Origin: Paraburkholderia sp. ZP32-5 | GTDB lineage: Bacteria > Pseudomonadota > Gammaproteobacteria > Burkholderiales > Burkholderiaceae | Assembly (NCBI RefSeq): GCF_021390495.1 | Contig: NZ_JAJEJP010000002.1 | Location: 2,604,001 to 2,668,000 of the forward strand | Direction of reading: 5' to 3' | Length of the DNA: 64,000 bases | Shown: piece by piece, positions 1 through 9,339 of the stretch | How the letters are laid out: the number at the start of each line of letters is the position of its first letter | How positions within the stretch are numbered: the stretch's first letter is position 1 | Program-made: the position numbers and the translations under genes | Notes under the pieces: generated by a model | Databases searched by the model: none | Told to the model about the DNA's origin: nothing | The model's input: only the letters and a program-made list of their open reading frames with translations

Positions 1-325
1 TCATCGCGACGGCTACGGACAGCGGCGCCACGACCAGCACCGTCCGGGCGCCGAATATCAGGCGGGAAAGAATGTCCCGGCCGAGAATGTCCGTGCCGAG
101 CCAGTGCGCTGCCGACGGCGTCGGGTCCGCCATCGCCATGGCGTCCTGAGCGGTGGGCGACGGCAGCGGCAACACCGGTGCGAGCACGGCCACCACGATC
201 CAGAAAACGATCAACGACAGCCCGACTACGGCGGTAGGAGAGCTGAAAATGCGTGTCCATGCACGTCTTGGGGCGCGGGCAGTACGCGCCGCGAGCGGCA
301 CGAGGCCGGGATCGATCGAAGACAT
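1..325 (-). CDS. ABC transporter permease, DppC-like (3' end outside window)
   Basis: Inner-membrane permease of a peptide/opine-type (family 5) ABC importer. Only the first 108 codons are in the window. They hold a basic cytoplasmic N-terminus, one hydrophobic segment and the characteristic stretch HWLGTDILGRDILSRLIFGA, which is the DppC/OppC signature just after the first membrane span. The ATG lies 4 bp after the stop of the DppB-like gene, so the two are co-transcribed and probably translationally coupled. The ATP-binding subunits expected next would lie left of the window. The substrate cannot be read from the permease. Confidence 0.9.
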   Translation of the reverse strand, partial: MSSIDPGLVPLAARTARAPRRAWTRIFSSPTAVVGLSLIVFWIVVAVLAPVLPLPSPTAQDAMAMADPTPSAAHWLGTDILGRDILSRLIFGARTVLVVAPLSVAVAM

Positions 326-329
326 CGAA

Positions 330-1349
330 TTACCTCACACGAATGCGTGGATTGAGCAGCATGTAGCCAAGGTCGCCGAGGAATTGTGTGAGAACGGCGA
401 CGAATACGGTGACCAGGGTGGCTGCTTCGAGCGTGGCAATGTCACCGAACATGCTTGACTCGAGCAGCATCCGCCCGAAGCCCGGATAGGCAAAAACCGT
501 TTCCGTCACTACCACGCCGCCAATCAGGAAGTTGATTTGCAAAAGCAATACAGTGAATGGCGCAATCATTGCGTTTCTCAGCGCATGCCCCAGAATGACC
601 TGCCGGGGACTCAGCCCTTTGAGGATTGCCGTGCGGATATACGGCTTTTCCATAACGCCGATCATTGAAACGCGGATCATCCGCGCTACATAGCCGAAGT
701 CGTAAAGCACGAGAACCGCCACCGGGAGTACCAGTTGCGATGCAGTCGACCAATGGCCGCCTTCGCTGTTATCGAGTGGGCTCGTACCGGGCAATATCGG
801 CCAAAGAATGACGAAAAGCGTGACGAGAAACACGCCGGAGGCGAACTCCGGAACCGATGTAAAGGTGATGCAAAGAACAGAGAGGATGCGATCGAGCGCC
901 CCGCCTTCTTTAAGACCTGACAGGATGCCGAACAGCATTGAGAGCGGCACGATCAGAGCAAACGCAATACCGGCCAACACCGCTGTGTGTCCGAGGCGCT
1001 TCCACATCACATCGTTGACCGGAACCTTGTAGAGGGTCGAAAAGCCGAAATTTCCAAAGTACTGGGATCCCCGCGGATCGCTAAAACCGAGTCCGTTACC
1101 AGGATCTTCGAGAGGGTCGGGCATGGCGCCCACGAGTACACCGAGCCAATGCCCGTATCGGATCATAAGAGGCTCATCGGCATGCATCTGCTTCGAAAGC
1201 AAATCGACCTGCTGCTGCGTCGCATAGGGACCGAGGGTACGGCGCGCGACACTTCCTGGGGTGAACTCCGAAACCGCGAATACGACAAAAGACGCGCACA
1301 GCATCGTGACTATCATCAACGTGATGCGCTTGGCGAGAAATGAGGCCAT
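330..1349 (-). CDS. ABC transporter permease, DppB-like
   Basis: Membrane permease (339 aa, a normal length) pairing with the DppC-like protein downstream. It begins with a membrane-anchoring helix, has a periplasmic loop over about residues 30-100 and five further hydrophobic segments. The cytoplasmic coupling loop near residues 225-255 contains RTAILKGLSPRQVILGHALR, the EAA-type contact for the ATPase. The C-terminus LGDLGYMLLNPRIRVR is typical of DppB proteins. It follows the binding-protein gene after 71 bp and precedes the DppC gene by 4 bp, so it sits mid-operon. Confidence 0.93.
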   Translation of the reverse strand: MASFLAKRITLMIVTMLCASFVVFAVSEFTPGSVARRTLGPYATQQQVDLLSKQMHADEPLMIRYGHWLGVLVGAMPDPLEDPGNGLGFSDPRGSQYFGNFGFSTLYKVPVNDVMWKRLGHTAVLAGIAFALIVPLSMLFGILSGLKEGGALDRILSVLCITFTSVPEFASGVFLVTLFVILWPILPGTSPLDNSEGGHWSTASQLVLPVAVLVLYDFGYVARMIRVSMIGVMEKPYIRTAILKGLSPRQVILGHALRNAMIAPFTVLLLQINFLIGGVVVTETVFAYPGFGRMLLESSMFGDIATLEAATLVTVFVAVLTQFLGDLGYMLLNPRIRVR

Positions 1350-1420
1350 CGGGACAAGACTCTCTGTTAGACCTTACAGCGACGTCAATATGCCGCGCCT
1401 CGACGGCGCGGCCTTCAAAC

Positions 1421-3106
1421 TCAGGCGCCCACCGCGTACTGATTCGCGAAAATGTACTGCGAAGGATGAACCGAAAAGCCCTTGACCTTCTTGTCCATGA
1501 CAGTCGAAAACGCACGCCAGAACGGCTGTACGATGGGACCGTCCTCCTGCATCAGCTTTTCGATTTTTTCCATCACGAGGCTGCGCTTCTTCGGGTCCAG
1601 GATGCCGTCTGCCTGATCGAGCAGCGCATCGAACTCAGGGTTGGAATAACCCGATTCGTTCCATGCGGCGTTAGACCGATAGGCGAGCGAGAGCGTCATC
1701 ACGCCGAGAGGACGATGTCCCCAGCCGGTCAGGCTGAACGGCACCTTCGTCCAGACTTCCCAGTACTGCGCGCTCGGCAACGGCTTGATATTGACCTTCA
1801 CGCCGATGTCCTTGAACTGTTCGGCGAGAGCCTGAACGGTATTGAGTTCCCAGATAGGATCGGGACGCGTCACCATGTCGATCTCGAATCCATTCGGATA
1901 ACCCGCTTCGGCGAGTAGCTTCTTCGCCTGCGCGACATCCCGGCCGTACTTCGGCAACGGGAAATATTCCGGATGCACCGGGGCGACGTGATGATCCTCG
2001 GCCGAAGTGCCAGCGCCTAGCAAAGAAGTGGCGATGACTTTCTGATGGTCGATTGCAAGCTTCATCGCCTTGCGCACACGCTTGTCGCCCAGAATCTTGT
2101 GATCGACCCGCATCCGTGCCACACCGGTCTGCGAGGTCAGCACACTGTAGGGCTGCACGTGAGGCAGGCGCTTCATCGCATTGACCTGAACCGCGTCCGC
2201 TTCCGACAACCCGTCGACCTGATGCGAAGCCATCGCCGAGATGCCGGCGCCCGCGCTGTCGCCAAGGTCGACAAACTCGAATGTATCGAGGTAGGGGCCC
2301 GTGCCCCAGTAGTCTTTGCGCGCCTTGTACATCGCGCCCTTTCCGACGGTGTACGAAGTCAGTTCGAACGGCCCGGTACCATTGAAGCCTGCTCCGAACA
2401 TGCCCTTGTCCGCGGGGTCGGTGATGAACATCGCGTAATGGAACAGATGTTCGGGGACCGCGATCTGCGGAGCGAAGCAGTTCAGCCGCACGGTCAGGTC
2501 GTCGACCTTTTCGATCGCGTGATCGGACCACAGGCGGCTCGCCTTTTTCGGCTTCCCGCTCGCGTCTTTCTCGCCAGACTCGTATTCCTGAACGAGGTAG
2601 CCCGTGAACAATCCGAGCTGGGACGAACCGACCGCCGGATCACAGACCCGTTTGAGGTTCCACACGACATCGTCCGCATTGAGCAAACGACCGTTGTGCC
2701 ATTTCACGCCCTTGCGGATATGTAGTGTCCACGTCTTGAGGTCGTCGCTGGCTTCCCATTTCTCGAGCAGGTAGGGTCGCGTGACGTTGTCGTTGCCGGT
2801 AAATGTCAGGAACTCGCAAACCTGTCGAATCACATTCGACTTCTCGGCAAAATCGGCCTGGTGCGGACTCTTGATTTCCATGCATCGCATCCCGATGCGC
2901 AGATGCCCTCCCTTGGGCAACGACTCGGCCGCGCGCGCTTCGTCAATAAACGGATTCGTCTCACCGCTCAGCTTGTACGCCGTAACAGCCGACAATCCAA
3001 GCAAAGTCGCAGTGCGTAGAAAATGACGGCGAGAGATAGTTCCTTTCTTCAGGTCTTCAACGAGGACAGGAATATACGGATGCTGAGGTTGTTTGGAATC
3101 CTTCAC
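1421..3106 (-). CDS. ABC transporter substrate-binding protein, family 5, Tat-exported
   Basis: Periplasmic solute receptor of the DppA/OppA family (561 aa from the GTG chosen here). Near the N-terminus SRRHFLRTATLLGLSAVTAY is a twin-arginine signal, implying folded export. The mature part shows family hallmarks: LRIGMRCMEIKSPHQADF, the WTLHIRKGVKWHNG strand, DDVVWNLKRV and a C-terminal QPFWRAFSTVMDKKVKGF. I place the start at GTG 3106 because GGGAGAG lies 4 bases upstream; an ATG at 3145 in the same frame would add 13 residues and has no clear ribosome site. It is first in the operon with the DppB and DppC genes. The ligand may be a peptide, opine or other amine compound; the sequence does not decide. 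Confidence 0.9.
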   Translation of the reverse strand: MKDSKQPQHPYIPVLVEDLKKGTISRRHFLRTATLLGLSAVTAYKLSGETNPFIDEARAAESLPKGGHLRIGMRCMEIKSPHQADFAEKSNVIRQVCEFLTFTGNDNVTRPYLLEKWEASDDLKTWTLHIRKGVKWHNGRLLNADDVVWNLKRVCDPAVGSSQLGLFTGYLVQEYESGEKDASGKPKKASRLWSDHAIEKVDDLTVRLNCFAPQIAVPEHLFHYAMFITDPADKGMFGAGFNGTGPFELTSYTVGKGAMYKARKDYWGTGPYLDTFEFVDLGDSAGAGISAMASHQVDGLSEADAVQVNAMKRLPHVQPYSVLTSQTGVARMRVDHKILGDKRVRKAMKLAIDHQKVIATSLLGAGTSAEDHHVAPVHPEYFPLPKYGRDVAQAKKLLAEAGYPNGFEIDMVTRPDPIWELNTVQALAEQFKDIGVKVNIKPLPSAQYWEVWTKVPFSLTGWGHRPLGVMTLSLAYRSNAAWNESGYSNPEFDALLDQADGILDPKKRSLVMEKIEKLMQEDGPIVQPFWRAFSTVMDKKVKGFSVHPSQYIFANQYAVGA

Positions 3107-3474
3107 TGACTCTCCCGAATGATGATTAAGGTTCTCGACGAACAACTAGGTATCGAAGGCCGCTCAACACGAATTGGCGGCTGAGTGTAGAGCGGAAAAA
3201 TTCCGGCGTCTTATCGCTTTTTGTTGCGAACACGTAACATCGTGCTATGTGGTGGTCCATGAGGATTTCGCGCACCCGAAGATGCGGGGGGAACCTGTCC
3301 GGGCACGAGTCCACTCACAACGTCCAAAGAAGAAAGATGCTCTGGTATCTCCGTGTCGACGCCCAAGGTTACGTGACCGCTACACGGGTGCCGCGTTTCT
3401 TCGATCAAAGATCGCTTGTAGTGGACGACTGACGCAAGGTTACGGCGATTCAATTTTTTGCAAAAAAACGCAAT

Positions 3475-3502
3475 GCGACATTTCGGGTACAAAAAGCGAC
3501 AT
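3475..3502 (-). promoter_or_regulatory. Tandem TGTCGC half-sites upstream of the ABC importer operon
   Basis: The 404 bp between the AraC-type gene and the binding-protein gene contain no supportable gene. Two direct copies of GCGACAT (3475-3481 and 3496-3502) start 21 bp apart, two helical turns; on the operon's strand they read ATGTCGC. Tandem half-sites of this spacing fit AraC-family activators, and ArgR of Pseudomonas, a GlxA-type AraC protein, uses a TGTCGC half-site. I infer these are targets of the neighbouring regulator. Confidence 0.4.
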
Positions 3503-3549
3503 GCGATAAATCGCACAGCCGCCATCCAGAAATGCGCATGAATCTGACG

Positions 3550-4566
3550 TTAATTTGCCGTAGTACGCCGTGTTAACCCGCCTTGACGCACCTCTCTGGG
3601 AGTGTGCCCATAGTGAGCGCGATACATGCGCCCGAAGCGCGATGCCGACATATAGCCGCAACTTTCGGCGACGTCCGCGATGGGCATGTCAGTCTGCAAA
3701 ATAAGGTCGTGAGCACGAGCCATTCGAAGACCCGCATAGAATGCGGAGGGGGTTTTGCCAAGATGAGTAACGAACAGGCGCTCGATCTGACGAGTCGACA
3801 GTTGCACCCTCCGCGCGAGAACTTGCAGGTCAACCGGGTTCTGGATGCTCGACTCCATCACCTTGACTATTTCCAGCAATTTGGGGTTTCGTATGCCGAA
3901 GCGCGTCTGTGCCGGCAAGCGTTGCGCGGAGTTCTGCTGGCGAATCTCTGGATGGTTGAACTGATCCGAAATGGCGTCGGCAATATCGCGCCCTTTGCTG
4001 GCCGCGATGACGTAAAGCATCATGTCGAGGGTCACGGTACCGCCGGATGACGTGATGAACGGCCCGTCGACGGCGAAGATTGCATTGGAGGCCACGCTGC
4101 GAGGGAACTCTTCCTGGAAAGCAGCCAGTAACTCCCAATGGACCGCACACCGACGCCCATCCAACAATCCAGCCTTGGCTATCAGAAACTGACCTGCGCA
4201 AATTCCGCCAAGCACACACCCCTGACCATGCAACGACCGCAACCACCTGAATACTGTCGGCTTGTAAGCCTTTGTATGGTTCAGCCCAGCGCATAGAACC
4301 ACGACGTCGCAAGCAGGCGCATCGCTAATCGAGTAATCGATCGGAATCGGCACCCCTGCGCTCGAATGAACAGGCATTCCGTCTGTAGATATAAAAATCC
4401 ATTTGTAAAGTGAACGTCCCGCGATGCGATTCGCCTGCCGCAGCGGATCGAGTGCCGCGCCAAAAGTCATCATCGGGAAATCGGGTACGAGGAAAAAGCC
4501 GACACGCAGTGGTTCGCTTGCCGCCGCGATCATTTCAAGGGCGTTATCAGAGTCTTGTTGCATCAT
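3550..4566 (-). CDS. GlxA-type AraC transcriptional regulator
   Basis: Cytoplasmic activator with an N-terminal DJ-1/PfpI-like domain (about residues 20-190) and a C-terminal AraC helix-turn-helix pair (about 225-325). The first domain has GICAGQFLIAKAGLLDGRR, the nucleophile-elbow motif of the GlxA group. The second has SPRQIERLF-like STRQIERLFVTHLGKTPSAF and SASRFGRMYRAHYGHTPREV. Relatives control arginine, carnitine or glycine-betaine use, so an amine ligand is plausible. The ATG at 4566 is used; a TTG at 4617 would add 17 residues. It points the same way as the ABC importer operon 440 bp downstream, which it probably activates. Confidence 0.85.
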   Translation of the reverse strand: MMQQDSDNALEMIAAASEPLRVGFFLVPDFPMMTFGAALDPLRQANRIAGRSLYKWIFISTDGMPVHSSAGVPIPIDYSISDAPACDVVVLCAGLNHTKAYKPTVFRWLRSLHGQGCVLGGICAGQFLIAKAGLLDGRRCAVHWELLAAFQEEFPRSVASNAIFAVDGPFITSSGGTVTLDMMLYVIAASKGRDIADAISDQFNHPEIRQQNSAQRLPAQTRFGIRNPKLLEIVKVMESSIQNPVDLQVLARRVQLSTRQIERLFVTHLGKTPSAFYAGLRMARAHDLILQTDMPIADVAESCGYMSASRFGRMYRAHYGHTPREVRQGGLTRRTTAN

Positions 4567-5409
4567 CAGATGGACTACGGGCGTTTTTGAGGTGACAGCT
4601 AACTTGCATCCAGACAAGTCGGGCTGTCAACGGTCGATTTTGAAGGGGTGTGTTGCAACCGCGCCCTTACTATCGGCCTCGCCCAGTATTACTGGCGTGT
4701 AAGCGCGCATCGGCATCATCATGGCCGGAAAGTATCCGCGCGAATCGGCCTGAGTTGTCCGTATTGCAAAGCAACTGCATTTCGTATCAGGCGCGCATGG
4801 CGATCCATGCCTCTTCCTGATCATTCAGGGCGTCGGCCAGTATAGCTACGTGCCATTCGAAATCGCGCAACTGGCCAGCCGATTCAGTAGACCAGAGCTC
4901 GCTCGGGCAGGCGGCTGCGAAACGCGCCGCTCACGATCGTCATCGCTTCAAACCGCTTTGGGATAGTCCGTGTAGCCGCGAGGTGACGATCGATTCCATC
5001 ATGGTTGCCGAAGACTTAGCGCGACGTAATCTTTGTGAAGTAGAAGATACGATCATGGAAGGTCCATTACTTCCGACGCGCATCTTACCTACTCCGATCA
5101 AGATTGAATGGATTCTCGTTGGTATCGGGTCGGATATGAATTTACGTACGTTGCGGTGGTCAGAGGGAAAATTTGAAGAAGCGGCGTGGCGTGCAATGTT
5201 GGATCCGCTCTACTACCGGCCTGCTGAGGTCACTGCAAATGGCCGCCCCCCCTTGATGCAGTCGGGCGTCGGTTCCGGTCAGGAATCGGCCATTGGAGCC
5301 TGCCCTCTTACTTTGAAATGGCAGTCATATCTGAGTGTCGATGCATCATATGGCTCATGCGGATCGCGCGAATTAATCGAGCCGTGCGGTCGGTATAGGT
5401 GATGTCGTG
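4567..5409. other. Non-coding or eroded stretch, no supportable gene
   Basis: No reading frame here has a ribosome site plus recognisable protein content. The longest frame (139 codons rightward from 4983) is low-complexity in codon use and matches no family I know. A few codons reading GYTDYP leftward near 4960-4980 recall the C-terminus of old-yellow-enzyme reductases but are too short to call. The stretch leads into the amylase remnant, suggesting general decay. Confidence 0.5.
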
Positions 5410-5875
5410 GCCATCCGCCATATGTGAAAACGGCAAAGCCGTTAGCGGGATTTACTATCTCGGCTGAGCAGGGCAATCCATGTAAGGGTGGCCCGAACGC
5501 CTCGATTTTCCCGCCATTTCCATGGACTTCGGGTTGACCCAATTTTCGTACACGTCGCTATTGAAAACTTCGCACCAACGGCCGGGGCGAGGAACGCCGA
5601 GCCTGTAAGCGAACCAACTCGTTTCGCGCATATTCGCAACGACAACGACGTCCTCAACCTTGGTGGGCAGCCAGCGATGGAAGGCGAGTACGCGATTGTC
5701 CTGGTGAACGTGAAAGACGTTGACTTCTCCCGAGCGCAGTGCCGAGAGGCGGCGAAAACATCGACGAAAAACGCAATCAAGATGAAAGAAAACCGATAGC
5801 CCATCTTCATATCGGCCATCAAACGGAATAAATCCCCTCCCACAGGTGTTGTGCCAACAACGATCGTCGCTCGAT
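5410..5875 (-). pseudogene. Remnant of the C-terminal part of an alpha-amylase family protein
   Basis: Reading leftward, one frame gives LRSGEVNVFHVHQDNRVLAF, then HRWLP, VVVVANMRETSWFAYRLGVP and EVFNSDVYENWVNP. This is the late-barrel and C-terminal beta-domain of alpha-amylase or glucan-branching-type glycosidases. Near 5510-5520 the similarity jumps to another frame, giving GNGGKIEAFGPPLHGLPCSA and PANGFAVFTYGG, the usual last strands. A stop (TGA near 5875) interrupts the upstream side and the catalytic barrel is absent. The gene is therefore a frameshifted, truncated relic. Confidence 0.7.
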
Positions 5876-5990
5876 CAGGGAAGCACACCATCAGCCGTAC
5901 TTTCACCTTCCCTTCGATGCCTTTCATCACAGCGCCGCCCGGATAAGCCGTCCCGTTACCACCCCATCACCAACCTGCGACCAAGTCACC

Positions 5991-7100
5991 GTGAACAATC
6001 CTGCCTGTGTAGAAACGGCGATCCCCGCTCTGCTTGATGCGATACCCGAGTTCTACTGTCCGATCGCACCCGCAACGTCGCCCGCAAGCGTTATCGCCGA
6101 GGCGGACGCTCAAGTCCTCGCATGGACCGATCGTTTCGAGCTCTACGTGGATACGCGCCAGCGCGACTATCTGGCCCGCGCTCGATTCCCTCTGTTTCCA
6201 GGCAAATCGATGCCGGACGCAGACCCGCAATTACTACCGCTCGCCGGCAAGGAGGTAATGTGGCTCCAGTCGTTCGACGACGTCTATAGCGACGAAAAGC
6301 CCGGAGGCACGCCACTGCATGAGTACATCGTGCTGCTCGGCAAGCTCGCGCGTATTCTCGAAGAACCCCGGGCGAACCTGCTGCCGGATAACCCGTGGGC
6401 ATCCGCGTTGCGCGACCTGCGGCTCGACGTCGAGGCGCATTCGAGTTCCGCGCAACTGGACCGCTGGGTGCGAGCGCATATCGATTATTTCGATGGGCTT
6501 CTGTGGGAAGCCGTCAATCGCGCGGAAGGCCGCAGTCCGAGCATCGATGATTACGTCACGATGTGGCTGAAGCAATCCGGCGTCTATCCGTGCATCGCGT
6601 TCACCGATCTCGCCTGCGGCTACGAAGTTCCGGCCAACGGCTGGCACGACCCGCGCGTGCGGATGCTGCGCGAAATGACGGCGGCCATCATCGGATGGGA
6701 CAACGACCTGACTTCCTACAACAAGGAGGCTATGCGCGCCGAGCAATACGGCTTCCCGACCATCCAGAACCTCATTGCCGTTATCGCCGAAGAACGCGGT
6801 TGTCCCGCCACCGAAGCCGCAACTCTCGTGAGTGCCATGCGCAATCATGCGATGGCGCGCTTCATCGCAATGCGCGAGCGTGTCGTCGCCGACAGCGACC
6901 CGGCCACGTCGCGTTACGTACATGGACTTGCACAGTGGATTCGAGGCTATCTCGACTACAGCGCGCTTTCACCGCGCTATCTTCAGCCATCCGACGCATT
7001 CGAGCACGTCCTTGCGCACGGTTGGCCTATCAGCGATATCCGTCCGACCGGCAGCCATGGATGCTTGCCGGCACCGGCCTCACTTGCGGGATGGTGGTAA
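5991..7100 (+). CDS. Class I terpene synthase
   Basis: Cytosolic terpene cyclase (369 aa, GTG start) that ionises a linear isoprenyl diphosphate with Mg2+ and cyclises it. The aspartate-rich motif reads SFDDVYSDE, with D96, D97 and D101. The second metal motif is NDLTSYNKE, with N238, S242 and E246 (the NSE triad). A C-terminal Arg-Tyr pair (SPRYLQ) also fits bacterial sesqui- or monoterpene synthases. Its TAA overlaps the ATG of the P450 gene (TAATG), so the two are translationally coupled and the P450 most likely oxidises the cyclic product. The chain length used and the product cannot be predicted. The 115 bp upstream hold the promoter; no regulator is adjacent. Confidence 0.9.
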   Translation: MNNPACVETAIPALLDAIPEFYCPIAPATSPASVIAEADAQVLAWTDRFELYVDTRQRDYLARARFPLFPGKSMPDADPQLLPLAGKEVMWLQSFDDVYSDEKPGGTPLHEYIVLLGKLARILEEPRANLLPDNPWASALRDLRLDVEAHSSSAQLDRWVRAHIDYFDGLLWEAVNRAEGRSPSIDDYVTMWLKQSGVYPCIAFTDLACGYEVPANGWHDPRVRMLREMTAAIIGWDNDLTSYNKEAMRAEQYGFPTIQNLIAVIAEERGCPATEAATLVSAMRNHAMARFIAMRERVVADSDPATSRYVHGLAQWIRGYLDYSALSPRYLQPSDAFEHVLAHGWPISDIRPTGSHGCLPAPASLAGWW

Positions 7101-8485
7101 TGAACGTCGACCTGATTGACAAGCAAACTCAGCTGCCCACGATGGATGTGCCGGAAGCGCCGATTCCTCGCGCTCCCGGCAGCATGCCGGTCATCGGCCA
7201 CGCGGCGCAGCTCCTTTTTCGGCCGCTGACTTTCCTCGGCGGCCTGGCGCCCCTCGGCGGCCTCGTCCGCGTCGACCTCGGGCGATTGCCCATGCTGCTG
7301 CTCACCGACCCCGAGTTGACGCGCCAGGTGCTCAACGACAGCCGCACGTTCGACAAGGGCGGCGCGCTGTTCGATAAGGTACGCGAGCTGACAGGCAACA
7401 GCCTGCTCACGAGCCGCTACGACGATCACAAGGTGCAACGGCGCCAGATGCAGCCGGCGTTTTCGCGCAAGCGCATCCTGACCTACATCGACGTCATGAA
7501 CGATGCGATCGGCGGCGTGCTCGGCGACTGGCGCGACGGTGCAACCGTCGACCTGACCACGGCCTGTTATGACATCACGGCCCGCACGGCATCCCGCACG
7601 ATGTTCGCGGCCGACGTCGCCGGTGACGCAGCGGCATCGCTGGTCGAAGACCTGTCCGTTTATCTCGGCGGTCTGTTCGTGCGGATGATGCTGCCAGGTG
7701 GCGTGCTCGGCATGTTGCCGACATTGGGCAGCATCCGCTATGACCGTGCAGTCGAGCGCCTGCATGCGGCAATCGACGACATCATCGAGGCATACCGGAA
7801 ATCGGGCGTCGACCACGGCGATCTGCTGTCGATGATGCTTGCCGCGCGCGACGAGCATGGCCAGCCATGGTCGCATCAGGAGGTCCACGATCAGGTCATC
7901 ACGCTGTTCCTCGCAGGTATCGAAACGACGGCGGGCGTCATGAGCTGGACACTGTACCTGCTTTCGGGTCATCCGGAATTTGCAGATCGCGCGGCTGCGG
8001 AAGTGCGAACCGTGCTGGACGGTGCAACGGTCCCGCAGGCAGACCATCTGCAGCATCTGGGACAAACGCGCCGCGCCATGATGGAGGCGTTACGTCTTTA
8101 TCCACCAGGATGGATTTTCACGCGCGTCGTGACGCGCGATGTGACACTCGGTCCATACCGCCTGCGTCCCGGCGATGGCGTTGCCTATAGCCCGTATGTG
8201 CTGCATCGAAATCCGGCGCTGTTCGAGGCGCCCGAACAGTTCGATCCGGACCGTTGGCTACCGCAACGTGCAACGGCACTCCCGGAGCACGGTTTCATTC
8301 CGTTTGGCGGCGGCGTGCACAAGTGCATCGGCGACCAGTTCGGCACGACCGAGGTCCTGCTCGCGCTGGCTACCATCCTGTCGCGTTGGCATCTTCAACC
8401 TGTGACGACGAAGGCCGTTCAGCCCATACCGCGGCGCGCGACGCTCACGCCGTCGCGGTTTGACGTGCGGATTCACGAGCGGTAG
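7100..8485 (+). CDS. Cytochrome P450 partner of the terpene synthase
   Basis: Soluble bacterial P450 (461 aa from ATG 7100; an in-frame ATG at 7091 adds three residues). It shows the proline-rich entry APGSMPVIGH, the I-helix oxygen motif LFLAGIETTAGVMSW, the K-helix MMEALRLYPPGW (ExxR) and the haem loop FIPFGGGVHKCIG with the ligand Cys409. All catalytic elements are present and the length is normal. It overlaps the terpene synthase stop by one base, so its substrate is presumably that enzyme's hydrocarbon or alcohol. No ferredoxin or ferredoxin reductase gene is nearby, so electrons must come from elsewhere. A long reading frame opening at 6563 is only an artefact of open sequence upstream. 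Confidence 0.93.
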   Translation: MNVDLIDKQTQLPTMDVPEAPIPRAPGSMPVIGHAAQLLFRPLTFLGGLAPLGGLVRVDLGRLPMLLLTDPELTRQVLNDSRTFDKGGALFDKVRELTGNSLLTSRYDDHKVQRRQMQPAFSRKRILTYIDVMNDAIGGVLGDWRDGATVDLTTACYDITARTASRTMFAADVAGDAAASLVEDLSVYLGGLFVRMMLPGGVLGMLPTLGSIRYDRAVERLHAAIDDIIEAYRKSGVDHGDLLSMMLAARDEHGQPWSHQEVHDQVITLFLAGIETTAGVMSWTLYLLSGHPEFADRAAAEVRTVLDGATVPQADHLQHLGQTRRAMMEALRLYPPGWIFTRVVTRDVTLGPYRLRPGDGVAYSPYVLHRNPALFEAPEQFDPDRWLPQRATALPEHGFIPFGGGVHKCIGDQFGTTEVLLALATILSRWHLQPVTTKAVQPIPRRATLTPSRFDVRIHER

Positions 8486-8489
8486 AACA

Positions 8490-8526
8490 AAAAATGGCGC
8501 GATGCCTGAAAGCATCGCGCCATTTG
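8490..8526 (+). terminator. Rho-independent terminator after the terpene synthase-P450 operon
   Basis: A perfect 12-bp stem ATGGCGCGATGC (8494-8505) pairs with GCATCGCGCCAT (8512-8523) around a CTGAAA loop. It is preceded by AACAAAAA and followed by TTGT. It begins 8 bp after the P450 stop and closes the two-gene unit. The A-rich upstream flank could let it work in both directions. Confidence 0.8.
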
Positions 8527-9339
8527 TATCGACCATCGTGCAGAAGCGCATCAAGCATTGGGTAGCGATTTTCACTAGTTTCCAGTGCCGGCCGCACCGG
8601 CGAATTTTCCTGCCTTTGGCGCCTTAGTCGTCGCCGTCGTCTATACCGATCGTAAATCGGCTACCCCCTATGCCCGGCTCCCAGGGTCCGATTGCCACGC
8701 AGATCAACACCGGAGAGCTTTACATAGACGCTATGAATGACCTTATTGCACTCGGCGGCAAAGCGATTTCGAATCGCCATGAATCTTATTTATGGGCAAC
8801 TTTCAGTTCGACCACACCCAAGATTGCTGAGTTGGGAGCGTCTCGGTAAAGATATCTCAATCCGTAGCGTACTTCAGTCGGGAAACCGGGCCAGCACTCG
8901 CCTTCGCCTTACGTAGACCGCACACCACGTCCACCTGGGCGGAACGAACCGGCTCCCCATTGATCTGTGCGATCTGCATTGAGCGCCAATCGACATTCTA
9001 GTCACCAAAAGCGTCAGGTTCACGAAGCAATGCTTCAAATTCGTACGCTCCGCCCTGGTAAAATTTTCCCTCCAGCGCGGAGGGCATGCGGATGAGTGAT
9101 TGCCGATCAAGCGGCGTGACAAGCCTCATGGGTGTTTCCCGTGGTAACTATTAATGCTCGACGTCAACACTTTGCAGTACGCGGCGGCCTTCTCCGACGA
9201 CCTTGACCTGCGTACTTGACGGGCATGCTCCGGTGCAGACCGGACACCATCGGTCACCGCGCAAAGAACGCGCTAAGGCCCGAGCTTCCCACGTAACGCG
9301 TGTCGACACTGTCGACAGGCCTGGGCGCATACTTGCGGC
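8527..9339. other. Intergenic stretch with no supportable gene
   Basis: Nothing recognisable. A 59-codon rightward frame at 8670-8849 (starting MPGSQGPIATQINTGELYID) has protein-like composition but no clear ribosome site or family, so I do not call it. Leftward frames around 8874-9122 are low-complexity. The next recognisable feature leftward is the iron-sulfur protein remnant, so this is probably decayed sequence. Confidence 0.4.

Noticed and set aside
4940..4985. GYTDYP, like an old-yellow-enzyme C-terminus
   Set aside because: Only about ten codons; no further similarity upstream.
4983..5402. 139-codon plus-strand frame
   Set aside because: No ribosome site, family or protein-like codon pattern.
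6563..7099. Long N-terminal extension in frame with the P450
   Set aside because: It overlaps the terpene synthase; the P450 family start at 7100, coupled by TAATG, explains the gene.
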